From the NCBI GenBank assembly GCA_041746635.1, contig JBGTGQ010000020.1, positions 21,755 to 85,754 on the forward strand: 64,000 bases of DNA, read 5' to 3'. The notes under the pieces are model-generated. The model was given only the letters and a program-made list of their open reading frames with translations. It had not been told where the DNA came from and did no database searches. Both the position numbers and the translations under genes were made by a program. Source of the stretch: CAMASH01 sp041746635 (GTDB lineage Bacteria; Verrucomicrobiota; Verrucomicrobiia; Chthoniobacterales; Terrimicrobiaceae). Below, piece by piece: positions 31,440 through 39,683 of the stretch. Each line of letters begins with the position of its first letter. Within the stretch, counting starts at the first letter, position 1.

Positions 31440-32600
31440 ATGGCCGAAGAGCTCTCCTACGTTCTCATCACTCCGTATTCGATCCGCAAATCCCGCACCG
31501 GCGGGATCGTGGCGCGCCTGTTATCACGCTCGGGACTCGAACTCGTGGCTGGCCGGATGTTTGCCCCCGGTCACGAACTTTTGGAGGAATTGGCCGCCGC
31601 CACCGTCACGGAAACCGACGAACGCCACCGCCGCACTCAGGAGTTGATCCGGGACTACATTCTGAAAAAACTCTCGCCCGGAGCGGACGGAGGGAGCCAG
31701 CGCGTGCTCCTGCTCGTTCTTAAAGGCGAGGACGCCGTGCTCAAAACCCGCACCGTGGTTGGGCACATCGTCAACGAACGCACCAGCGGCGAAACCATCC
31801 GCGACACCTACGGCGACTATCTGGTGGAAAACGGCAATGTCGTTTATTTTGAACCCGCCGTGCTGGCCGCGCCCGATGCGGACACCGCGAGGAAACATCT
31901 CGCCATCTGGGCCAAGTATTCCGACACCGACGGTGGCATCCTCGACGAAATCATCCCCTTCCCCGCCGCGGGGAACATCGAGAAAACCCTCGTCCTGATC
32001 AAACCGGACAATTTCCGTTTCCCCAACGCGCGGGCTGGCGGCGTGATGGATCTCTTCTCCCGCTCCGGGCTCTACATCATCGGGTTCAAGGTTCACTACA
32101 TGAGCGTCGCCCAAGCCGAAAAATTTTACGGTCCCGTGCTCGATGTCCTCATGGACAAACTCTGCGAACCCAGCAGCAAGCGGGCGAAGCTGGCTATTGA
32201 AGAGGAGTTCGGTATTCCACTCGACGACGCCACCGAAAAGCAATTTGGCGAAATCATGGGTCCGATCGCCGGACGCAACCACTGGGAATCCATCGTCCAG
32301 TTTATGGCCGGCACGCGCCCCAGCCGCTGTCCCGCCGAAAAACGCGACGAGCCCGGCACGGAAAAATGCGTTGCCCTCATCTATCAAGGGGTGGACGCCG
32401 TGCGCAAAATCCGCGAGGTCCTCGGCCCGACCGATCCGTCCAAGGCCCCCTCCGGCACCATCCGCCGCGAATTTGGCCAGACCATGATGATCAATGCCGC
32501 CCACGCTTCCGATTCTCCGGAAAATGCCAAGCGCGAGATGGACATTATCACAATCACGGAAAACAATCTCCAACCGCTCATCAACTCCCACCTCTCTTAA
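31440..32600 (+). CDS. Tandem nucleoside-diphosphate kinase-domain protein
   Basis: This 386-aa protein contains two NDK-fold domains. The C-terminal one (about residues 185-386) has KTLVLIKPDNFRFPNARAGG at its start and the active-site region MMINAAHASDSPENAKREMD with the catalytic His in N-A-A-H-A-S-D-S. It also has a long insertion. The N-terminal one (SYVLITPYSIRKSRTGGIVARLL...RDTYGDYLVENGNVVYFEPAV) has the fold pattern but lacks the H-A-S-D motif, so it is probably non-catalytic. The ATG at 31440 is chosen because upstream sequence is REP DNA. Confidence 0.8.
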   Translation: MAEELSYVLITPYSIRKSRTGGIVARLLSRSGLELVAGRMFAPGHELLEELAAATVTETDERHRRTQELIRDYILKKLSPGADGGSQRVLLLVLKGEDAVLKTRTVVGHIVNERTSGETIRDTYGDYLVENGNVVYFEPAVLAAPDADTARKHLAIWAKYSDTDGGILDEIIPFPAAGNIEKTLVLIKPDNFRFPNARAGGVMDLFSRSGLYIIGFKVHYMSVAQAEKFYGPVLDVLMDKLCEPSSKRAKLAIEEEFGIPLDDATEKQFGEIMGPIAGRNHWESIVQFMAGTRPSRCPAEKRDEPGTEKCVALIYQGVDAVRKIREVLGPTDPSKAPSGTIRREFGQTMMINAAHASDSPENAKREMDIITITENNLQPLINSHLS

Positions 32601-32618
32601 CCACACCAAAAGCAAATC

Positions 32619-33782
32619 ATGCAACTAGCCACCCGCGTCCAAGAACTCACCCCGTCCCTCACCCTCGCCATCGACAGCAAGGCCAAAGCCCTCAAAGCCG
32701 AGGGCGTTGACGTCTGCGGTTTCGGCGCTGGCGAGCCTGACATGGACACCCCCGAACACATCAAGGCCGCCTGCATCGAGGCCCTGCAATCCGGGTTCAC
32801 CAAATATACTCCCAGCGCCGGCATTCCCGAACTCCGTCAGGCCATCGCCGAAAAATTCAAGAAGGACAACGGGCTGGAATACAAACCCAGCCAGATCATT
32901 GTCAGCAACGGTGCCAAGCAATCCTGCTTCAATGCCATCTCGGCCATTTGCGATCCCGGCGACGAGGTCATCATCCCCGCACCGTATTGGCTGAGCTATC
33001 CCGAAATGGTACGCCTCGCCGGCGCCGAGCCCGCCTTCGTGCAGACCACCCAGGAAAATTCCTGGAAGATCACTGCCGAGCAGTTCGAAAACGCGATGAC
33101 GCCGAAAACCAAGATGATCATCCTCAACACCCCGGGCAACCCCACCGGCTCGATCTACACCCGCGAGGAATTGCGCGCCATTTCCGAAGTCGCGGCCGAG
33201 GAGGACATCTACATCCTCTCCGACGAAATCTACGAGAAGCTCACCTACGACGAGGCCGAACACGTCAGCATCGCCTCCCTCACCCCCGAAGCCTACGATC
33301 TCACCATCACGGTGAATGGTTTCAGCAAAGCTTACGCCATGACCGGATGGCGCCTCGGCTACCTCGCCGCTCCCGAAGCGATCGCCAAGGCAATTGACTC
33401 GATGCAGAGCCACAGCACGTCGAACCCCTGTTCGTTCGCGCAAAAAGGCGCGCTCGCCGCGCTCAAGGGCAACCAACAATGCGTCTCCGACATGCGCGAC
33501 GAATTCGACATTCGCCGCCAATACATGTTTGACCGCATCAGCAGCATCCAAGGCCTCAGCGCGGTCAAACCCCTGGGTGCCTTCTACGTCCTGGTCAACA
33601 TCAGCAACCTCGGTCTGAAGTCCCAAAACTTCGCCGACCGCCTGCTGAGCAAGGCCAACGTGGCCGTGGTTCCCGGCATCGCTTTCGGCGACGACCAGAC
33701 CATCCGCCTCAGCTACGCCACCAGCCTCGACGTGATCAAGACTGGTCTCGATCGCATCGAGGAGTTCTGCAAGACGCTGTAA
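32619..33782 (+). CDS. Pyridoxal-phosphate aspartate aminotransferase (class I, subgroup Ib)
   Basis: This 387-aa fold-type I aminotransferase likely converts aspartate and 2-oxoglutarate to oxaloacetate and glutamate. Motifs include GFGAGEPDMDTPEHIKAAC, the PLP-binding NTPGNPTGSIYTREEL and SDEIYEKLTYD, and the Schiff-base Lys in NGFSKAYAMTGWRLGY. Length and motifs fit the AspB/Ib group; a prephenate aminotransferase role is possible, since that activity occurs in the same subgroup. It lies 18 bases after the tandem NDK gene and is probably co-transcribed. Confidence 0.9.
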   Translation: MQLATRVQELTPSLTLAIDSKAKALKAEGVDVCGFGAGEPDMDTPEHIKAACIEALQSGFTKYTPSAGIPELRQAIAEKFKKDNGLEYKPSQIIVSNGAKQSCFNAISAICDPGDEVIIPAPYWLSYPEMVRLAGAEPAFVQTTQENSWKITAEQFENAMTPKTKMIILNTPGNPTGSIYTREELRAISEVAAEEDIYILSDEIYEKLTYDEAEHVSIASLTPEAYDLTITVNGFSKAYAMTGWRLGYLAAPEAIAKAIDSMQSHSTSNPCSFAQKGALAALKGNQQCVSDMRDEFDIRRQYMFDRISSIQGLSAVKPLGAFYVLVNISNLGLKSQNFADRLLSKANVAVVPGIAFGDDQTIRLSYATSLDVIKTGLDRIEEFCKTL

Positions 33783-33790
33783 GAATTTCG

Positions 33791-33886
33791 GATTGGCGAT
33801 TGCGGAGTGCGGAGTGAAGATTTCCCAAAGTGAAATCGAGCTCTGAGCTTCCCCACTCCGCATTCCACGATCCGCATTCCGCAATC
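33791..33886. repeat. Inverted repeat (gcggagtgcggagtg type)
   Basis: GGATTGGCGATTGCGGAGTG with following CGGAGTG is answered by CCCCACTCCGCATTCCACGA and CATTCCGCAATC. The arms are imperfect and contain short internal repeats. It fills the gap between the aminotransferase and DUF58 genes. Confidence 0.7.
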
Positions 33887-33904
33887 GGCGGCCTCCGCCC
33901 CGCC

Positions 33905-34729
33905 ATGCGGGCCGTGGCCGAGCGGCTGTCACTTCCGCTCAAACTCGGATTGCGCCGCACCAGCGGCAATGTGCCGGGCTCTGGCTCGGGTAGTTCCATC
34001 GATTTTCAAGATCACCGACCCTACGTGCCGGGCGACGATCCCCGCCATATTGACTGGCAGGCCTACGCGCGAAACGGCCAATACACCATGAAGCTTTACC
34101 GCGAGGAGGTTCGCCCCCTCGCCGACATCGTGCTGGATGTCTCCGCCTCCATGTTTTTGGACAACGCGAAAACGCGCCGCACCATGGAGTTGGCTTGGTT
34201 TTGCCTGGAGAGTGTCTTGCGCGCCGGCGCGTCGGCCCGCTTGTTTTCCATCCAAGGTTCTGCCCTCGCCGCGCACGACCCTCTCCTTGCCTGGGAGTCT
34301 TTGGAAAAACCATCCGCCCAAACTGCCGAAATGGCACCTGACCTCCATCGGGTTCCCTGGCGCAACGGCTCTTTGCGCGTCCTGATTAGCGATCTACTTT
34401 TTCCCACGTCCCCGGAGGACTTGATGCACAGCCTGCTATCCTCCCGTGGCAGAGCCCTGGTTTTCGCCCCCTGCTGCGCGGCGGAATCGGCTCCCGACTG
34501 GCTGGGGAACACCGAATTGACGGATTGCGAAAACTCGTCGCGGCGCGATGTGCGCCTCCAGGCCGAAGATTTGAGAAACTACACCGCGACCTATGACAAA
34601 CACTTCAACTCCTGGCGGCACGAAGCCCGCCGGCACGGCATTCCGTTGGCCAAGGTGAGAGCGGAAACGCCGTTCACCGAAGCGCTGGGCGAAGAAGCCA
34701 TCCACGAAGGCGCAGTCGAATTTGTGTAA
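33905..34729 (+). CDS. DUF58 domain protein
   Basis: The 274-aa protein has the DUF58 signature near its start: SSIDFQDHRPYVPGDDPRHIDWQAYARNGQYTMKLYREE (residues 30-69), followed by a von Willebrand A-like strand LADIVLDVSASMFL. DUF58 proteins usually accompany MoxR ATPases and BatA-type membrane proteins in stress or envelope operons, but neither is adjacent here. The ATG at 33905 avoids the repeat DNA upstream. A REP starts three bases after its stop. Confidence 0.86.
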   Translation: MRAVAERLSLPLKLGLRRTSGNVPGSGSGSSIDFQDHRPYVPGDDPRHIDWQAYARNGQYTMKLYREEVRPLADIVLDVSASMFLDNAKTRRTMELAWFCLESVLRAGASARLFSIQGSALAAHDPLLAWESLEKPSAQTAEMAPDLHRVPWRNGSLRVLISDLLFPTSPEDLMHSLLSSRGRALVFAPCCAAESAPDWLGNTELTDCENSSRRDVRLQAEDLRNYTATYDKHFNSWRHEARRHGIPLAKVRAETPFTEALGEEAIHEGAVEFV

Positions 34730-34732
34730 TGT

Positions 34733-34830
34733 GGAGGGATGCGGGTTGACTCGCCTGCGGCTCGGATCTTCGCTGCGCTCCGGTTCTCGAATTCCATATC
34801 TTCAAGGGGCGCAAGAGCCTGCACCCCTCC
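34733..34830. repeat. REP family B variant after the DUF58 gene
   Basis: It begins GGAGGGATGCGGGTTGACTC and ends CACCCCTCC. The middle contains CTCGGATCT and GCGCTCCGGTT, as in the element at 21396-21521, showing that these two form a subfamily. Confidence 0.8.
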
Positions 34831-34858
34831 AAAAAAAAGGGCTCCCATGCGGGAGCCC
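34831..34858 (-). terminator. Rho-independent terminator of the rplU-rpmA operon
   Basis: On the minus strand the perfect hairpin GGGCTCCC-GCAT-GGGAGCCC is followed by eight Ts. It lies 32 bases beyond the rpmA stop and fits a strong intrinsic terminator for the ribosomal protein operon. Confidence 0.88.
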
Positions 34859-34890
34859 TGGCAAAACCAACAGGTGGTTTTGAAAAAAAC

Positions 34891-35148
34891 TCAGTTCGCC
34901 GAGGCGACCGGTTCGACATTGACCCGGCGGCCGGCCTTGTCGAATTTCACATGACCTTCCACGAGGGCGAAAATGGTGTAGTCGCGGCCCAGACCGACAT
35001 TGCGACCGGGCTGAAACTTCGTGCCCCGCTGACGAAGAATGATGTTGCCGGGAATGACGGATTCGCCGCCAAATTTTTTGACGCCGAGGCGTTTGCTGAT
35101 GCTGTCGCGTCCATTTTTGACGCTGCCTTGTCCTTTTTTATGCGCCAT
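34891..35148 (-). CDS. rpmA: 50S ribosomal protein L27
   Basis: L27 lies near the peptidyl transferase centre of the large subunit. The 85-aa product begins MAHKKGQGSVKNGRDSISKR and has the family blocks LGVKKFGGESVIPGNIILRQRG and VGLGRDYTIFALVEG. The mature-like N-terminus begins directly at Ala-His-Lys-Lys-Gly, with no staphylococcal-type propeptide. It follows rplU with a 9-base gap and is terminated by the hairpin at 34831-34858. Confidence 0.97.
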   Translation of the reverse strand: MAHKKGQGSVKNGRDSISKRLGVKKFGGESVIPGNIILRQRGTKFQPGRNVGLGRDYTIFALVEGHVKFDKAGRRVNVEPVASAN

Positions 35149-35157
35149 AAGCCTGAA

Positions 35158-35472
35158 TTACGCGGTGATGGATTTGATTTTGAGCCGGGTGAGCTGACGG
35201 CGGTGACCCACCGTGCGATGGTAGCCCTTGCGGCGTTTGTATTTGAATGCGATGACTTTTTCGTCCTTGAACTGGTCAACCACCTCGGCGGTCACGGCAG
35301 CTCCCTTGAGGAGAGGCGCGCCGATGGAAACCGTGGTGCCGTTGGCAATGAGAAGCACGGCCTCAATTTTCGCCTCCGAGCCGGCCTCGACATCGAGCTT
35401 CTCGACATCGATCAGATCTCCTTCGGCGACGCGGTATTGTTTTCCGCCTGTTTGAATGACTGCGTATGACAT
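35158..35472 (-). CDS. rplU: 50S ribosomal protein L21
   Basis: L21 binds 23S rRNA in the large subunit. The 104-aa product has the standard start MSYAVIQTGGKQYRVAEGD and the C-terminal KVIAFKYKRRKGYHRTVGHRRQLTRLKI. The order rplU-rpmA on the minus strand is the widespread arrangement; obgE does not follow here. Confidence 0.97.
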   Translation of the reverse strand: MSYAVIQTGGKQYRVAEGDLIDVEKLDVEAGSEAKIEAVLLIANGTTVSIGAPLLKGAAVTAEVVDQFKDEKVIAFKYKRRKGYHRTVGHRRQLTRLKIKSITA

Positions 35473-35586
35473 GAAATGATCTCCTTAGTGGGAACCGTGG
35501 AGAATCTCATGGATAAAAAATGAATCAAGCGAAAATTTTCCCCTTGCGTGAAAGGCCGTACGCGGCAGACTCCAGTTTCCACTTTT

Positions 35587-35670
35587 GCTCGGGTGGTGAA
35601 ATGGCAGACACGTACGTTTGAGGGGCGTATGCCGAAAGGCATGGGGGTTCAAGTCCCCCCCCGAGCACCA
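35587..35670 (+). tRNA. tRNA-Leu (anticodon GAG)
   Basis: The 84-base class II tRNA has acceptor stem GCTCGGG/CCCGAGC, D-arm GGTGGTGAAATGGCAGACAC, anticodon stem TACGT/GCGTA around loop TTGAGGG (anticodon GAG), a short variable arm ATGCCGAAAGGCAT and a T-arm with GGTTCAAGTCC. The discriminator A and the CCA end are encoded. Confidence 0.95.
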
Positions 35671-35743
35671 TCGTTTTTCGTTCGAGACACGACCGTCCCG
35701 CCGCTTCGGAACAGTGGAAATCTTGGTCGGTTTTCGCTTTGAG

Positions 35744-37102
35744 TTACGGCACCCGCTCTCCAGCCGCAGCGGCCAAGGCGATATCAAGCACTTCCAGCAG
35801 GAAATCGGCGTCGGCCTTGGTGATGCACATAGGCGGGGAAAAGCGGATGGTCTGGCCCCAAAGGCCGCCTTTGCCGAGGAGGAGGCCCAGGTCGCGGGCC
35901 TTTTCCAGCACGGCGGCGCAGGCTTCCTTGGCCGGTTCCTTGGTTTGGCGGTCTTTCACGAGTTCGAGGCCGAGCATGAGGCCTTTGCCGCGCACGTCGC
36001 CGATGATGGGGTGTTTTTGTTTTAGCTTTTCGAGTCCGGCGAGGATGTAACTGCCGAGCGTGAGGCAGTTTTCCTGGAGGTTTTCCTTTTCGATCACTTC
36101 GATGACGGCTTGGCCGACGGCACTGACGACAGGATTTCCGCCGAAGGTGTTGAAGTGAATTTTTTGGGCAAGGACGGCGGCGATTTCCGGCGTGGTGACG
36201 ACGGCGGCGAGCGGGGCACCGTTGCCGATGCTTTTGGCCATGGTGACAATGTCGGGGATGACGCCCTGGGTTTCAAAGCCCCAGTAGTGGGTGCCGGTGC
36301 GGCCGAAACCGGTCTGGACTTCGTCGGCGATGCAAACGCCGCCGGCCGCGCGGACGTGTTCGTAGGTGTGCGGGAGGTAACCGTCAGGGAAGACAACGAA
36401 GCCGCCGACGCCCTGGATGGATTCGGCGATGAAGGCGGCGACTTTGCCCGAGGTGGCATAATCAATGACGGACTTGACGTCGTCGGCGTATTTTTTCCCG
36501 GCCTCGGGATCGTCGTAGCCGTAGGTACCGCGATAGCAATAGGGAGCCTGGGCGTGGTGGACGCCGAAGCTGTGCGGGACATTGAATTTCCAAGAGCTGT
36601 GAGCGGTGACGGACATGCCGGCGGAGTTGCCGCCGTGGTAGGCATTGCGCAGGGCAATGACGTCGTAGTTGCCGGTGTAGAGCCGGGCCATGAGGAGGGC
36701 GAGATCGTTGGCTTCGGAGCCGGAATTGACGAAGTAGCAGACCTTGAGTTTGCCGGGGAGCTTGGCGGCGAGTTTCCCGGCGTATTCGGCGATCTTGGGC
36801 TGGAGGTAGATGGTGGAGGAGTGCTGGAGCGTTTCGTTTTGCTCGTGGGCGGCTTTGACGACGTGAGGGTGGCAGTGTCCGGCACTGATGGTGACGATGC
36901 CGCCGAGTCCGTCGAGGTAGCGTTTGCCGGTTTCGTCCCAGACGTATTGCAGGCGGCCTTCGACGAGCATGATGGGGTTTTTATAGTAGAGAAAGAGGCC
37001 AGGGCTGAGGAATTCTTTGCGCAGCGCGAGGACCTGTTCCGCGGAGGGACCAGTGTAAGGTTTCGGCTGATGAGCGGTGGGAGGAAGGACGGGTATGGTC
37101 AT
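35744..37102 (-). CDS. Class III aminotransferase (AGXT2/beta-alanine-type)
   Basis: The 452-aa fold-type I PLP enzyme resembles alanine-glyoxylate aminotransferase 2 and 3-aminoisobutyrate-pyruvate aminotransferase. It contains YLDGLGGIVTISAGHCHPHVV, FVNSGSEANDLALLMAR, the AYHGGN motif, CIADEVQTGFGRTG (PLP-binding Asp) and the Schiff-base Lys in TMAKSIGNG. It lies just downstream of an NCS1-type nucleobase permease on the same strand, which suggests a role in pyrimidine or hydantoin catabolism (a beta-amino acid product). That role is inferred from context. Confidence 0.85.
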   Translation of the reverse strand: MTIPVLPPTAHQPKPYTGPSAEQVLALRKEFLSPGLFLYYKNPIMLVEGRLQYVWDETGKRYLDGLGGIVTISAGHCHPHVVKAAHEQNETLQHSSTIYLQPKIAEYAGKLAAKLPGKLKVCYFVNSGSEANDLALLMARLYTGNYDVIALRNAYHGGNSAGMSVTAHSSWKFNVPHSFGVHHAQAPYCYRGTYGYDDPEAGKKYADDVKSVIDYATSGKVAAFIAESIQGVGGFVVFPDGYLPHTYEHVRAAGGVCIADEVQTGFGRTGTHYWGFETQGVIPDIVTMAKSIGNGAPLAAVVTTPEIAAVLAQKIHFNTFGGNPVVSAVGQAVIEVIEKENLQENCLTLGSYILAGLEKLKQKHPIIGDVRGKGLMLGLELVKDRQTKEPAKEACAAVLEKARDLGLLLGKGGLWGQTIRFSPPMCITKADADFLLEVLDIALAAAAGERVP

Positions 37103-37126
37103 TTTCGATTTTCGATTAAGCGAGAT

Positions 37127-38608
37127 TCAGGCGTTGGGGGCGAGTTTGCGCAGGATGACGTAGAAGGCGAAAGCGAGCCCGAAGCCAACAAACCATGCGT
37201 AGTGATAAAGATCGACCAGGAAGGACGGAAAGAGGCCGGAGGCGGCGAGTTTCACCTGCACGAGAAAACCAGGCAGGCTGGGCAGCACGCCGAGGATCAG
37301 GGCGGCAATGGCCACCAGACTGAACCCGCCGGTGAAACGATAAGCCCCGTGGGATTGGTAAAGTGCGACGGGGTCCAGTTCCTTGCCGCGGCAAACGAAA
37401 TAATCGGCGATGAGGATGCCGCCGATGGGTCCGAGCAAGGCGCTGAAACCGCCGAGAAGGGAGAAGATGTACACCTCGGGGTCGGCGAGCAGTTTCCACG
37501 GCATGATCAAAATGCCGATGACTCCGGTGATGTAGCCGCCGGTGCGGAAAGAGATTCTGTGCGGGGCGAGATTGGAGAAATCGTTGGCCGGGCTGACGAC
37601 GTTGGCCGCGATGTTGGTGGCCAGCGTGGCGAGGCAGAGCGCGAGCATGGCTGTGATGAGGACGACAGGGTTACTGAATTTCGTAAGGAGAACAGTAGGG
37701 TCCCAAATGGTCTCGCCGTAGATCACGGCTGTGGCGGAGGTGACGGCGACGCCGATGAACGAATAGAGCGCCATGGTGGGTGGGAGGCCAATCGCCTGTC
37801 CGATCACTTGGTCGCGCTGCGACTTGGCGTAGCGGGAAAAGTCGGGGATGTTGAGGGAGAGCGTGGCCCAAAAGCCGATCATTCCGGTGAGAGCGGGAAA
37901 GAAGACGGCCCAGAATTGCCCGGCCTTGGGCTGGCCGGGAGCAAACTGTGACGACTGGGAGAGCATGGTGCCGAAACCGCCGGCTTGGTCATAGGCCCAC
38001 CAAAGCAGGGCGAGTCCGAGAATGATGAGCAGCGGGGCTTTGATCAGCAGCAGCCAGCGGATGCAATCAATGCCTTTGTGAATCACCCACATGTTGATCC
38101 CCCAGAAAAACAGGAAGCAGGCGGCTTGCGGGGCGCTGATGCCGAGGGCCGCAATGGGCGCGGCCGCCAGCAGGGAGGGAAAAAATTGACCGAGGATCTG
38201 GTAGATGGCCATGCCTCCGATCCAGGCTTGGATGCCGAACCACCCGCAGGCCACGAGGGCGCGGAGAAGGGCCGGAATGTTGGCACCGAGTGTTCCGAAC
38301 GAGGCGCGACAATAAACGGGAAATGGAATGCCGTATTTCGTGCCGGCATGGGCGTTGAGGATCATCGGAATGAGCACGATGACATTGGCGAGAAAAATGG
38401 TGAGAATGGCTTGCGACCAGTTCATGCCAACCTGCTGGTCCACCAAAGAGGAGGCCAGCATGTAGGTCGGAATGCAGGCGGCCATGGAAATCCACAGGGC
38501 GGCAAAATTTCCCATGTCCCAAGTGCGGGAGGCGAGGGGAATCGGCGCGAGGTCGGCGTTGGAAAGCGGGTTGTCGTTCCCTAAGGCGGAAGCTTCAGAA
38601 TCGGGCAT
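37127..38608 (-). CDS. NCS1 family nucleobase/hydantoin-type permease
   Basis: The 493-aa membrane protein has the NCS1 pattern with about 12 hydrophobic helices. Conserved segments include SRTWDMGNFAALWISMAACIPTYMLASSLV, FPVYCRASFGTLGANIPALLRALVACGWFGIQAW and FWATLSLNIPDFSRYAKSQRDQVIGQAIGLP. Transported substrates in the family include uracil, allantoin, cytosine and hydantoins; the exact one cannot be told. The ATG at 38608 is preferred to the TTG at 38614. The aminotransferase follows after 24 bases. Confidence 0.9.
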   Translation of the reverse strand: MPDSEASALGNDNPLSNADLAPIPLASRTWDMGNFAALWISMAACIPTYMLASSLVDQQVGMNWSQAILTIFLANVIVLIPMILNAHAGTKYGIPFPVYCRASFGTLGANIPALLRALVACGWFGIQAWIGGMAIYQILGQFFPSLLAAAPIAALGISAPQAACFLFFWGINMWVIHKGIDCIRWLLLIKAPLLIILGLALLWWAYDQAGGFGTMLSQSSQFAPGQPKAGQFWAVFFPALTGMIGFWATLSLNIPDFSRYAKSQRDQVIGQAIGLPPTMALYSFIGVAVTSATAVIYGETIWDPTVLLTKFSNPVVLITAMLALCLATLATNIAANVVSPANDFSNLAPHRISFRTGGYITGVIGILIMPWKLLADPEVYIFSLLGGFSALLGPIGGILIADYFVCRGKELDPVALYQSHGAYRFTGGFSLVAIAALILGVLPSLPGFLVQVKLAASGLFPSFLVDLYHYAWFVGFGLAFAFYVILRKLAPNA

Positions 38609-38662
38609 GGCCAAGTCCGCCTAACGAAGCAGGCTCGATGCCAGATAGGGAGTTAAAAACCG

Positions 38663-39637
38663 CTACTTGCCGTAGCCACCGGGATTTTTGACGTGCCAAG
38701 CCCAGGCGCTTTCCACGATGGCGCGGATGTCCTGAAACTTGGGCTGCCAACCGAGACCGGCCCGGATTTTGTCCGAACCCGCAATCAACCGCGGCGGATC
38801 GCCGGCACGGCGGGGTTTCTCCAACGCCTTAATGTCCTTGCCGGTAATTTCGCGGCAGGCGGCGATGACTTCCTTGACGGAGGTGCCGCCGCCCGTGCCG
38901 AGATTGTAACGTTCGCTCTTTTCGGATTTGAGGGCGAGGATGTGGGCTTGGGCCAGATCGAGCACGTGGATGTAATCGCGGATGCAAGTGCCGTCGGGCG
39001 TGGGATAATCGGTGCCAAGAATGTCCACGGACTCGCGTTGGCCGAGGGCGACCTTGAGCACGTTGGGGATGAGGTGAGTTTCGATGCGGTGATCCTCACC
39101 GAATTTCTCGGTGGCTCCGGCGGCGTTGAAGTAGCGCAGGGCGACGTAGCGCAGGCCAAGGCATTCGTCATACCAGCGAAGGATTTTTTCGAAGAGGAGC
39201 TTGGATTCGCCGTACGGGTTAATGGGGTTTTGCGGGAGCGTCTCGTCGATCGGCACACGCTCGGGGATGCCGAAAATGGCGCAGGTGGAGGAAAAGACGA
39301 ATTTCTTCACGCCGTTTTCCACCGCGACGTCGAGGAGGTTGATGCCATTGGCGACATTGTTGCGAAAGTATTTGGAAGGATTCTCCATCGATTCGCCCAC
39401 CAGGGCATTGGCGGCGAAATGCATGACGGCGTCGGGTTTTACCTCACCCATGGCATGGCGCAGGACGGTGCGGTCGAGAAGATTGCCTTGGAAAAATTCG
39501 GCGCGGGGATCTACCGCCTTGCGGTGACCCTCGCTGAGATTGTCAAAAACCGCCACTTCGTAGCCCTCGTTGAGAAGTTGTTCAACGCAGATGCTGCCGA
39601 TGTAGCCGGCTCCGCCGGTCACGAAAATGGTTTTCAT
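38663..39637 (-). CDS. galE: UDP-glucose 4-epimerase
   Basis: GalE interconverts UDP-glucose and UDP-galactose for envelope sugars. The 324-aa short-chain dehydrogenase-type protein has the Rossmann motif TGGAGYIGS (residues 7-15), DNLSEGHRKAV, the catalytic SSTCAIFG...NPYGESKLLFE (Tyr and Lys of YxxxK) and RYFNAAGA. The ATG at 39637 gives the usual MKTIFVTGGAGYIG start; the frame stays open upstream within dnaE antisense and coding sequence. It follows dnaE by 46 bases on the same strand. Confidence 0.95.
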   Translation of the reverse strand: MKTIFVTGGAGYIGSICVEQLLNEGYEVAVFDNLSEGHRKAVDPRAEFFQGNLLDRTVLRHAMGEVKPDAVMHFAANALVGESMENPSKYFRNNVANGINLLDVAVENGVKKFVFSSTCAIFGIPERVPIDETLPQNPINPYGESKLLFEKILRWYDECLGLRYVALRYFNAAGATEKFGEDHRIETHLIPNVLKVALGQRESVDILGTDYPTPDGTCIRDYIHVLDLAQAHILALKSEKSERYNLGTGGGTSVKEVIAACREITGKDIKALEKPRRAGDPPRLIAGSDKIRAGLGWQPKFQDIRAIVESAWAWHVKNPGGYGK

Positions 39638-39683
39638 GGGAGTCGGCAGATTAGCGGGATGGCGGCGACAAGCAAGAGTGAGC

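Noticed and set aside
36110..37951. A 613-codon plus-strand frame across the aminotransferase and NCS1 genes
   Set aside because: It is antisense to two genes with unambiguous motifs and is low complexity.
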